NCBI RefSeq assembly: GCF_020164485.1
Contig: NZ_JAIQZA010000029.1
Location: 1 to 53,808, forward strand
DNA: 53,808 nt
Source of the DNA: Salegentibacter tibetensis
Lineage (GTDB): Bacteria > Bacteroidota > Bacteroidia > Flavobacteriales > Flavobacteriaceae
Direction of reading: 5' to 3'
Shown: positions 26,882 through 33,514 of the stretch, piece after piece
How the letters are laid out: each line of letters starts with the position of its first letter
Position numbering within the stretch: the first letter of the stretch is position 1
Position numbers and translations under genes: made by a program
The notes under the pieces: generated by a model
The model's database searches: none
What the model saw: the letters and a program-made list of their open reading frames with translations, nothing else
What the model was told of the DNA's origin: nothing

Positions 26882-27046
26882 GTGTTTTCCGGTTTTTTTG
26901 TCGAAACCATATGGGCAATGCCGGCAACCGCTTTCACAACAATAGCCTCGTTTTAAATGATATTGCTCGGTAAAGCAGCGATAGCCCTCCGGTGTTGTGT
27001 AGTAATCGCCTTCTTCTACCGGGATTCTTTTTTTGAAAAAACTCAT
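26876..27046 (-). CDS. DUF5522 small cysteine-rich protein
   Basis: A 56-residue protein with Cys-rich motif YCCESGCRHCPYGF, which probably binds a metal ion or cluster. The start is placed at the ATG at 27046 (MSFFKKRIP), not at the in-frame ATG at 27076, because an exact -7 box (TATTTTTG on the minus strand, 27051-27058) lies between them and would leave a nearly leaderless message. The family is conserved in Bacteroidota and its function is unknown. Confidence 0.85.
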   Translation of the reverse strand: MSFFKKRIPVEEGDYYTTPEGYRCFTEQYHLKRGYCCESGCRHCPYGFDKKTGKHL

Positions 27047-27050
27047 AGTG

Positions 27051-27058
27051 CAAAAATA
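27051..27058 (-). promoter_or_regulatory. -7 promoter box of the DUF5522 gene
   Basis: The minus strand reads TATTTTTG, an exact TAnnTTTG match, 4 bases before the chosen ATG. It decides between two candidate start codons. Confidence 0.5.
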
Positions 27059-27078
27059 CAATTTCTTAACTTCCACAC

Positions 27079-27405
27079 GTGATTCTAATCGTTAACAAAT
27101 ATCTCCTGGGAAAATCATTTAAAGGTGTGAGTTTATGGCCTTTTGTGATCCTTAAGAATATAGAGCTTAAGGAGGATGTTAACTTTATTAACCACGAAAA
27201 AATCCATCTTAGGCAGCAAATTGAGTTGCTTATTATTCCTTTCTACATTTGGTATTTCACTGAATACCTGTTTCGTTTAATTTATTATAAAGACAGGTTT
27301 CTGGCTTATAAAAATATAAGTTTTGAGCGCGAGGCTTACAGCCAGGAAATGAAAGAAAATTATTTGCACGAACGCAAATTCTGGGCATTTCTACAGTTTG
27401 TTTAG
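27079..27405 (+). CDS. Small conserved protein with HExxH motif
   Basis: A 108-residue protein starting with GTG at 27079. It contains HEKIH at residues 39-43, followed by a hydrophobic stretch (about 50-62), then YLFRLIYYKDRF and a conserved-looking FEREAY (83-88). HExxH followed by a Glu further on is the pattern of zinc peptidases, but the protein is far smaller than any characterised one and lacks a catalytic-domain scaffold I recognise. I believe relatives exist in other Flavobacteriia. It may be membrane-associated. It lies 32 bases before the pyridoxal enzyme gene on the same strand and could be in that operon. Confidence 0.75.
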   Translation: MILIVNKYLLGKSFKGVSLWPFVILKNIELKEDVNFINHEKIHLRQQIELLIIPFYIWYFTEYLFRLIYYKDRFLAYKNISFEREAYSQEMKENYLHERKFWAFLQFV

Positions 27406-27437
27406 GTGGCTCAGAGCATAATTCTGATATTTGCAGT

Positions 27438-28376
27438 ATGCCGAATTTTCCAAAATTTTTTATTGAAATTTCTTCTGAAAATCAGTTTGTCGCTGAGTTT
27501 TCCGACGGAATTTCTTTATATCTGAAACGCGAAGATTTACTGCATCCTGAAGTTTCCGGGAATAAATTCAGGAAATTAAAATATAATATTGCTGAAGCAT
27601 TGGAACAAAATCGGGAAACGCTACTGACGTTTGGCGGTGCTTTTTCCAACCATATCGCAGCTACCGCAGCTGCCGGGAAACTTTCCGGTTTAAAAACCAT
27701 AGGAATTATAAGGGGTGACGAATTAGGTAAAGATTTGGGAAGGACTTTAGAGGTGAATCCCACGCTGCGGTTCGCAGATTCCTGCGGAATGAAATTCAAA
27801 TTTGTTTCCAGATACGATTATCGAGAGAAAGAAAGCCTGGAATTTCAGCAAAAATTAAAAGAAGAATTTGGTGAGTTTTACCTGGTGCCTGAAGGAGGAA
27901 CTAATCAATTGGCGGTAAAAGGTTGCCAGGAGATTTTGACTAAATATGATAAAGAATTTAATTTTATAGCTGCTTCAGTAGGAACCGGTGGAACACTTTC
28001 GGGCTTGATCAATGCTACAACCGATAATCAAAAAGTTCTCGGTTTCCCTGCTTTAAAAGGTGATTTCCTTTTAGAGGAAATCAAAAAATATAGTTTTAAA
28101 GAGAACTGGGAATTAATACCAGACTATCATTTTGGCGGTTATGCTAAGGTAGATTCGGAATTGATAAATTTTATTAATAATTTCAAAAAAAAATATCAAA
28201 TTCAGTTAGATCCGGTATATACGGGAAAGTTAGTTTTTGGTATTTTTGAACTCATAAAAGATGGTTGCTTCCCTTCCGGAAGTAAGATCCTGGCAATTCA
28301 TACTGGAGGTTTGCAGGGAATTTCGGGAATGAACGCACTTTTAGAAAAGAAAAAATTGCCCTTAATCAATAAGTAA
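27438..28376 (+). CDS. PLP-dependent ACC deaminase / D-cysteine desulfhydrase family enzyme
   Basis: A 312-residue fold-type II pyridoxal-phosphate enzyme. The cofactor lysine is Lys43 in the pattern VSGNKFRKLKYN. The phosphate-binding glycine loop appears as SVGTGGTLSG (about 182-191), and HTGGLQG lies near the C-terminus. The family covers 1-aminocyclopropane-1-carboxylate deaminases and D-cysteine desulfhydrases, and the latter is the commoner activity in bacteria without plant association. The sequence alone does not separate the two. The stop codon is one base away from the start of the next gene, so the operon call is strong. Confidence 0.9.
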   Translation: MPNFPKFFIEISSENQFVAEFSDGISLYLKREDLLHPEVSGNKFRKLKYNIAEALEQNRETLLTFGGAFSNHIAATAAAGKLSGLKTIGIIRGDELGKDLGRTLEVNPTLRFADSCGMKFKFVSRYDYREKESLEFQQKLKEEFGEFYLVPEGGTNQLAVKGCQEILTKYDKEFNFIAASVGTGGTLSGLINATTDNQKVLGFPALKGDFLLEEIKKYSFKENWELIPDYHFGGYAKVDSELINFINNFKKKYQIQLDPVYTGKLVFGIFELIKDGCFPSGSKILAIHTGGLQGISGMNALLEKKKLPLINK

Positions 28377-28377
28377 T

Positions 28378-29205
28378 ATGAAACTCAACCGGTTTTTAGT
28401 TTTAATGTTTTTGGCAGTTTTCGCTATTTCCTGCGGAAGCAAGAAAAAAGTGGTTACCACTAAAAAGGAAGCAGAAAAAAGAGGCGTACTTTCTGAAAGT
28501 CCGCGGGAAACCGACAGGGTTAGGATTATCGAAGGTGAGCCTAAACTACCACCGGTAAACCCCAGGTTGTATACGGTAAAAGATTACATTAGGGATTTTT
28601 CCAGCATTGCGATGGAAGAAATGCGGCTCTATAACATTCCTGCGAGTATTACCCTCGCCCAGGGTATTTTAGAATCGGGTGCAGGAAAGGGTGACCTTAC
28701 GATGCGGGCCAATAATCATTTTGGGATTAAATGCCACGACTGGAAGGGTGCTCGTGTTTACCACGACGACGATGAGCGCGGTGAATGTTTTAGAAAATAT
28801 AAAGATGCCCGTTATTCTTACCGGGACCATTCCCTCTTTCTAACAGAAAGAAAGCGTTATGCTGAACTTTTTGATTTAGATAAAGACGATTATAAAGGCT
28901 GGGCGCGCGGCTTAAGAAAAGCCGGTTATGCTACAGACAGGCGTTACCCTGATAAATTGATCAGCTTAATTGAGCGCTATGAACTTTATCGTTTTGATGG
29001 AGATGTTTTAAAACGCCCCTCCCCGAGTTATACCCACACTCCTGAATCACCAGAATCGGTTACTTACAGGGTGAAAAAAGGCGATACCTTGTACGGCATT
29101 GCAAAACAACATAATATGACTGTAGAAGAATTACAGCGATTTAATAACTTAAGGGATACCAATATTTCCGTTGGGCAAATGTTGGTGATTATCTCTCCAG
29201 AATAA
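28378..29205 (+). CDS. Glucosaminidase (GH73) lipoprotein with C-terminal LysM
   Basis: A 275-residue peptidoglycan hydrolase. The signal peptide ends in a lipobox with Cys19 (AISC). The glucosaminidase domain (about 65-210) contains Glu99 in QGILESGAG, the probable acid catalyst, and NNHFGIKCHDW. A single LysM domain (about 228-273, VKKGDTLYGIAKQ) should hold it on the cell wall. It would cleave the glycan strands of peptidoglycan during growth or separation. Only one base separates it from the gene before, and 6 from hemL after, so it sits inside a three-gene operon of otherwise unrelated metabolism. Confidence 0.93.
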   Translation: MKLNRFLVLMFLAVFAISCGSKKKVVTTKKEAEKRGVLSESPRETDRVRIIEGEPKLPPVNPRLYTVKDYIRDFSSIAMEEMRLYNIPASITLAQGILESGAGKGDLTMRANNHFGIKCHDWKGARVYHDDDERGECFRKYKDARYSYRDHSLFLTERKRYAELFDLDKDDYKGWARGLRKAGYATDRRYPDKLISLIERYELYRFDGDVLKRPSPSYTHTPESPESVTYRVKKGDTLYGIAKQHNMTVEELQRFNNLRDTNISVGQMLVIISPE

Positions 29206-29211
29206 AAACTT

Positions 29212-30501
29212 ATGATCTATAAAAGAAGTAGCGAATTGTTCGCTTCGGCACAAAAAGTAATTCCCGGTGGCGTAAACTCCCCGGTAAGAGCTTTTAAAGC
29301 AGTGGGCGGTGAGCCTGTTTTTATTAAACAAGCCGAAGGAGCCTATCTGTATGATGAAGACGGAAATAAATTAATAGACTATATAAATTCCTGGGGGCCA
29401 CTAATCTTAGGTCATGCTCACAAACCAGTTATTGATGCGGTAATAGATATTGCCAAAAAAGGAACTTCTTTTGGGACTCCAACCGAGATTGAAACCCAAA
29501 TCGCAGAACTGGCGGTAAAAATGGTTCCAAATATCGATAAGATAAGGATGGTGAATTCGGGGACCGAAGCAACCATGAGTGCGGTTAGGCTTGCTCGTGG
29601 CTTTACCGGAAAGGAGAAGATCATCAAATTCGCCGGTTGTTATCACGGGCACAGCGATTCTTTTCTAATCCAGGCCGGTAGTGGTGCAATTACTTTTGGA
29701 ACCCCAAATAGCCCGGGAGTTACAAAAGGCACGGCAAAAGACACTTTGCTTGCAAAATATAATAATCTTGAAAACGTAAAGTCTCTAATTGAAGCCAATA
29801 AAGGGGAAATTGCCTGCATAATTATCGAGCCGGTGCCTGGGAATATGGGATGCATTCCGCCAAATAAAGGCTTTTTGGAAGGCTTGCGCCAACTTTGTGA
29901 TCAAAACGATATCTTATTGGTTTTTGATGAGGTAATGAGCGGATTTAGGCTTGCTGCCGGTGGCGTGCAGGAAAGATTGGGTGTGAATGCCGATATAGCT
30001 TGCTTCGGAAAAGTTATTGGCGGTGGTTTACCGGTTGGTGCTTTTGCTGCTCGAAATGAAATTATGGATTACCTTGCTCCGGTTGGACCGGTTTACCAGG
30101 CGGGAACTTTAAGTGGAAATCCTTTGGCAATGGCCGCCGGACTTGCGATGCTAACCGAGTTAGATAATAATCGTAGTATTTTTGAAAGTATAGATAAGAA
30201 GACCGCTTATCTTCACGAAGGCATAGAAAAAGTGCTTTCTGAAAATAAAGTCGCACATACCATAAACCGCGTAGGTTCCATGATTTCCATTCATTTTGGG
30301 GAAGAACCGGTTGTAGACTTTGAATCTGCGGCTAAATCGGCGCGAAATGGAATTTTCAATAAGTTTTTCCACGGAATGCTGGACAACGGAATTTACATTG
30401 CTCCAAGTGCTTTTGAAACCTGGTTTATAAGCGATGCACTTTCCTACGAAGATTTGGATACCACTATTGAAGCGGTTGATAAAGTTGCTAGAACGCTTTA
30501 A
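29212..30501 (+). CDS. hemL: Glutamate-1-semialdehyde 2,1-aminomutase
   Basis: A 429-residue PLP enzyme that makes 5-aminolevulinate from glutamate-1-semialdehyde, the C5 route to haem. The cofactor Lys267 lies in [14 protein letters not shown]. Other family blocks are [20 protein letters not shown] (about 115-134) and [12 protein letters not shown] (about 233-244). The length matches HemL of other bacteria. It is the last gene of the 27438-30501 run and is followed by a hairpin at 30503. Confidence 0.97.
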   Translation: MIYKRSSELFASAQKVIPGGVNSPVRAFKAVGGEPVFIKQAEGAYLYDEDGNKLIDYINSWGPLILGHAHKPVIDAVIDIAKKGTSFGTPTEIETQIAELAVKMVPNIDKIRMVNSGTEATMSAVRLARGFTGKEKIIKFAGCYHGHSDSFLIQAGSGAITFGTPNSPGVTKGTAKDTLLAKYNNLENVKSLIEANKGEIACIIIEPVPGNMGCIPPNKGFLEGLRQLCDQNDILLVFDEVMSGFRLAAGGVQERLGVNADIACFGKVIGGGLPVGAFAARNEIMDYLAPVGPVYQAGTLSGNPLAMAAGLAMLTELDNNRSIFESIDKKTAYLHEGIEKVLSENKVAHTINRVGSMISIHFGEEPVVDFESAAKSARNGIFNKFFHGMLDNGIYIAPSAFETWFISDALSYEDLDTTIEAVDKVARTL

Positions 30502-30502
30502 T

Positions 30503-30515
30503 CCCTCATTGAGGG
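30503..30515 (+). terminator. Short hairpin directly after hemL
   Basis: CCCTC-ATT-GAGGG followed by TTTAATT begins 2 bases after the hemL stop codon. The stem is only 5 bp, so termination may need the stronger hairpin at 30602. Confidence 0.4.
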
Positions 30516-30520
30516 TTTAA

Positions 30521-30595
30521 TTCCCCGAGGCTTGCCTCGAAATTATAAAATAGTTTTCCAATTCATACCTCGTGGGCTTGCCCCGAGGTTCCTGG
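30521..30595. repeat. CGAGG/CCTCG hairpin pair
   Basis: CGAGGC-TT-GCCTCG (30526-30539) and, about 27 bases further on, CCTCGTGGGCTTGCCCCGAGG are two related small palindromes with the same core. They look like degenerate units of an intergenic repeat. Confidence 0.45.
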
Positions 30596-30601
30596 TTTTA
30601 G

Positions 30602-30634
30602 AAACCTCACAGGTTCTCAAAACCTGTGAGGTTT
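30602..30634 (+). terminator. 14-bp perfect hairpin, terminator-like and repeat-like
   Basis: AAACCTCACAGGTT (30602-30615) and AACCTGTGAGGTTT (30621-30634) pair perfectly around a 5-base loop, followed by ACTCTTTAA. A similar palindrome with the core AGGTT...AACCT occurs at 38337-38363, so it is probably a repeat that serves as a terminator. Confidence 0.6.
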
Positions 30635-30643
30635 ACTCTTTAA

Positions 30644-30745
30644 CGTCATCTTGAATTTATTTCAGGATCTAACCTGTTTTAATTCTATCATCTTAGATCT
30701 CCGAATAAATTTCGGAGCAAGCTCTGAAACCAGTTCAGGATGACG
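30644..30745. repeat. Dispersed inverted repeat, CGTCATC...GATGACG
   Basis: The element begins CGTCATCTTGAA and ends TTCAGGATGACG, with an internal hairpin region TCTCCGAATAAATTTCGGAG. The words TTAGATCTCCGA, AAGCTCT and CAGGATG also occur at 39843-39920, and CAGGATGACG at 9413-9422. It is part of the 427-base gene-free gap between hemL and the GH3-like gene. Confidence 0.65.
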
Positions 30746-30770
30746 ACTTCAAGAACATTTGAAAAGAATT

Positions 30771-30915
30771 ACCCCTCCGGCCTATGACCACCTCCCCTCG
30801 AAAATAAGGGGAGGAGCTATTTGAAATGTTCTATTTTAATTTAAATGTTGACTGCTCAACCACTCCTTTCCTCTGTAAAATCTGAATTCATTCCCTCCTT
30901 GGAAAAGAGGGAGCC
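30771..30915. repeat. Two-module palindromic intergenic repeat (copy 2, rearranged)
   Basis: Positions 30771-30818 match the right module of the repeat at 13711-13885 in the same orientation (CCTCCGGCC, CCACC, CCCCT...AGGGGAGGAGC). Positions 30858-30915 match the reverse complement of that repeat's left module (CAACCACTCCTTTC, CTGAATTCATTCCC, GAGGGAGC). The two modules have therefore been shuffled relative to each other. Confidence 0.65.
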
Positions 30916-30927
30916 ATTTATTTAATA

Positions 30928-32445
30928 CTAAGAATGGTTCATCTCCAGCAACTCTTCTACATAATCGCGGGAATTAGAAAGTCTCGGGATTTTATGTTGC
31001 CCGCCTAATTTATCGTTTTTCTTAAGCCAGTCATAGAATAGTTTCTCCCGGGCCTGATGGATTTTCGGCATATTCAGCGTCATATTATTATAGCGTTTCG
31101 CTTCATAATCACTGTTTACCTGTTGTAGCGCTAAATCAAGTTCAACCCTGAATTTCTCAAAATCTTTCGGCGGGTTCTTAAATTCAATTATCCATTCGTG
31201 AGCGCCTTTTTCCTTTCCTTCCATAAAAATAGGAGCCGCGGTATAATCTACAATTTCACAATTAGTAACCAGGGAAGTCTTTTTTAGTGCTTCTTCAGCA
31301 TTTTCAATAATTAATTCTTCCCCGAAAGCGTTTATATGATGCTTGGTTCTGCCGGTAACTTTTATTCGGTATGGACTAATAGAAGTAAACTTAACGGTGT
31401 CACCTATCTTATAGCGCCATAAACCCGCATTTGTGGTAATTACCACGGCATAGTTCTTTCCAGTTTCGACTTCAGCCAATGGAATGGCCTTTTCATTTTC
31501 GCTTCCGTAGCTATCCATAGGGATAAACTCGTAGTAAATGCCGTAATCCAGCATCAGTAAAAGTTCTTTGGAATCGTTCTGATCCTGGCAGGCAAAAAAG
31601 CCTTCCGAAGCATTATAGATTTCATAAAACCTAAAATCTTCTTTGGGTAAGATCTTTTGATATTGCGGGGCATAGGGATCAAAACTTACCCCGCCGTGAA
31701 AATAAACTTCCAAATGTGGCCAAACCTCAAACAGGTTTTCCTTGCCGGTAGTTTCTAAAATATTATTCAGTAAAACCAACATCCAACTGGGAACACCGGC
31801 AAGACTGGTTACGTTTTCTTTAATAGTTTCGTCTACAATCGCCTGCATTTTTAGTTCCCAATCGTTCATAAGGGAAACCTCATTGCTTGGCGTGCTACTG
31901 AATTCTGCCCAAAAGGGCATATTCGCTATAAGAATTGCTGAAAGATCGCCGTAAGCCGTGCCGTTATTTTTGTAAATTTCTTTACTGCCGCCTAACCTTA
32001 AACTTTTTCCATTAAAAAGCTGCGACTGCGGATTATTATTCAAATACATACAAAGCAGGTCTTTACCCGCATTGTAATGACAATGCTCCAGGGAATCTTC
32101 ACTAACCGGGATAAATTTGCTTTTTGCACTAGTGGTACCACTTGATTTTGCGAACCATTTTATTGGTGTGGGCCAAAAAATATTGGTTTCTCCCTGGCGA
32201 CTACGTTCAAAACAGGCTTCGTAATCTTCATATTTTTGAATGGGAACCCGGCTTGCAAACTGGCTATGGTTTTTGATTTCAGAAAAGTTATATTTTCTGC
32301 CAATTTCAGTATTTTTTCCTTTGGAAATCAGGTGCCTAAGCAGTTCGTGCTGCACCTCGTGGGGATATTTTATAAACAACTCCATCTGGTGAATTCGCTT
32401 CTTTAGGAACCACGAAGCAATGGAGTTTACTAATGGAATTGGCAT
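30928..32445 (-). CDS. GH3-like acyl-adenylating protein
   Basis: A 505-residue protein of the GH3 auxin-responsive family, which in plants joins amino acids to hormones through an acyl-adenylate. The ATP-binding loop appears as AKSSGTTSAKSKFIP (about 97-111), the central motif as YEIYNASEGFFACQD (about 273-287), and LWRYKIGDTVKF (about 350-361) is the hinge-side motif. A C-terminal domain of about 120 residues follows. Bacterial GH3 proteins are known in Bacteroidota; their substrates are not established. No acyl-carrier or hormone gene is nearby. It stands alone and faces the DUF2797 gene. Confidence 0.9.
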   Translation of the reverse strand: MPIPLVNSIASWFLKKRIHQMELFIKYPHEVQHELLRHLISKGKNTEIGRKYNFSEIKNHSQFASRVPIQKYEDYEACFERSRQGETNIFWPTPIKWFAKSSGTTSAKSKFIPVSEDSLEHCHYNAGKDLLCMYLNNNPQSQLFNGKSLRLGGSKEIYKNNGTAYGDLSAILIANMPFWAEFSSTPSNEVSLMNDWELKMQAIVDETIKENVTSLAGVPSWMLVLLNNILETTGKENLFEVWPHLEVYFHGGVSFDPYAPQYQKILPKEDFRFYEIYNASEGFFACQDQNDSKELLLMLDYGIYYEFIPMDSYGSENEKAIPLAEVETGKNYAVVITTNAGLWRYKIGDTVKFTSISPYRIKVTGRTKHHINAFGEELIIENAEEALKKTSLVTNCEIVDYTAAPIFMEGKEKGAHEWIIEFKNPPKDFEKFRVELDLALQQVNSDYEAKRYNNMTLNMPKIHQAREKLFYDWLKKNDKLGGQHKIPRLSNSRDYVEELLEMNHS

Positions 32446-32553
32446 TATTCTTTATATCTTTATCGCTGACAATGCTTCAGCTGGTTGGCTGGCTAAAATT
32501 AATTTAAACTTCGAAGCTTACAAATCACTTCGGTTAAAAATAGGGAAAAAAAG

Positions 32554-33348
32554 ATGAGATACGAAGGGGTGTTTAGAAAAATGAAAACGGAAATCACCGA
32601 TAAGGTGCAATATTACCTCATTTTTGAAGACGATTTTATCAATATAAATCAAATTCTCGGAAAAAAAATAAGCCTTAATTTTCTTCGGTTTCAGTGTCTA
32701 AACTGCGGATTGCAGAAAAAGATATTCCGTCAGGGTTATTGTTACGATTGTTTTACTTCCATCCCGCAAGCCGGGGATTGGATTATGAGTCCGGAGTTGA
32801 GCAAAGCACATTTAGATGAAGAAGACCGCGATCTGGATTTCGAAAAACAGGCCCAGTTGCAACCTCACGTAGTTTATCTGGCTAACTCCAGCAATGTAAA
32901 AGTGGGGGTAACCCGAAAAACGCAAATTCCCACGCGTTGGATAGATCAGGGTGCGCACGAAGCTATTGAAATAGTGGAAGTACCTAATAGGTATCTCGCC
33001 GGAATAACCGAAGTAGCTTTAAAGAGTCACGTTTCAGATAAAACCAACTGGCGAAAAATGCTTACCAACGAGGTTTTAGATTTAAACCTTGCTGAAGAAC
33101 GGGATAAACTAAAGAATTTTATTCCTGAAGAAGCTAAAGAATATTACCTGCCCGATAGAAAGGAACTGGAAATTGAATTTCCTGTTTTGGAATTTCCGAA
33201 GAAAATAAAAACCCTGAATTTGGGTAAAAATCCTTTCTACGAAGGTGTTTTAAAAGGAATTAAAGGACAATACCTAATTTTTGAAGACGGTACCGTTTTT
33301 AACGTCCGCGCCCACGAAGGCTTTGTGGTAGAATTGGGAGTGAGGTAA
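32554..33348 (+). CDS. DUF2797 protein
   Basis: A 264-residue cytoplasmic protein. An early zinc-ribbon-like CLNCG...CYDC motif (four Cys at about 49, 52, 64, 67) is followed by a segment VYLANSSNVKVGVTRKTQIPTRWIDQG (in part) that resembles a GIY-YIG-like strand pattern. The family is conserved in Bacteroidota and Actinobacteria and has no proven function. I use ATG at 32554 (MRYEGVFRKM); an internal Met at 32581 is possible. It is convergent with the AsmA-like gene across a repeat and a terminator. Confidence 0.85.
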   Translation: MRYEGVFRKMKTEITDKVQYYLIFEDDFININQILGKKISLNFLRFQCLNCGLQKKIFRQGYCYDCFTSIPQAGDWIMSPELSKAHLDEEDRDLDFEKQAQLQPHVVYLANSSNVKVGVTRKTQIPTRWIDQGAHEAIEIVEVPNRYLAGITEVALKSHVSDKTNWRKMLTNEVLDLNLAEERDKLKNFIPEEAKEYYLPDRKELEIEFPVLEFPKKIKTLNLGKNPFYEGVLKGIKGQYLIFEDGTVFNVRAHEGFVVELGVR

Positions 33349-33359
33349 AGATTTATAAA

Positions 33360-33458
33360 CGTCATTACGATCCCGATGCTAATTGAGAGAAGTAATCTCT
33401 ACATCGGTCACCAGTAATTTACAGATTGCCACGTCGACTGCGTCTCCTCGCAATGACG
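33360..33458. repeat. GTCATTGCGAGG-type inverted repeat
   Basis: CGTCATTACGA (33360-33370) and TCGCAATGACG (33448-33458) are terminal inverted arms with one mismatch, about 99 bases end to end. The right part, read on the minus strand (GTCATTGCGAGGA, then GACG and GGCAATCT), matches the plus strand at 53548-53585. It belongs to a REP-like family well known in Bacteroidota genomes. Confidence 0.7.
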
Positions 33459-33469
33459 AAAAAAAACAA

Positions 33470-33509
33470 ACCCTCACAATTTCCAAAAGTAATGGGAAAC
33501 TGTGAGGGT
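33470..33509 (-). terminator. Terminator of the AsmA-like gene
   Basis: ACCCTCACA (33470-33478) and TGTGAGGGT (33501-33509) with an inner TTTCC/GGAAA helix form a long stem. On the minus strand it is followed by TTTGTTTTTTTT, 6 bases after the stop codon. Confidence 0.8.
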
Positions 33510-33514
33510 AACTT

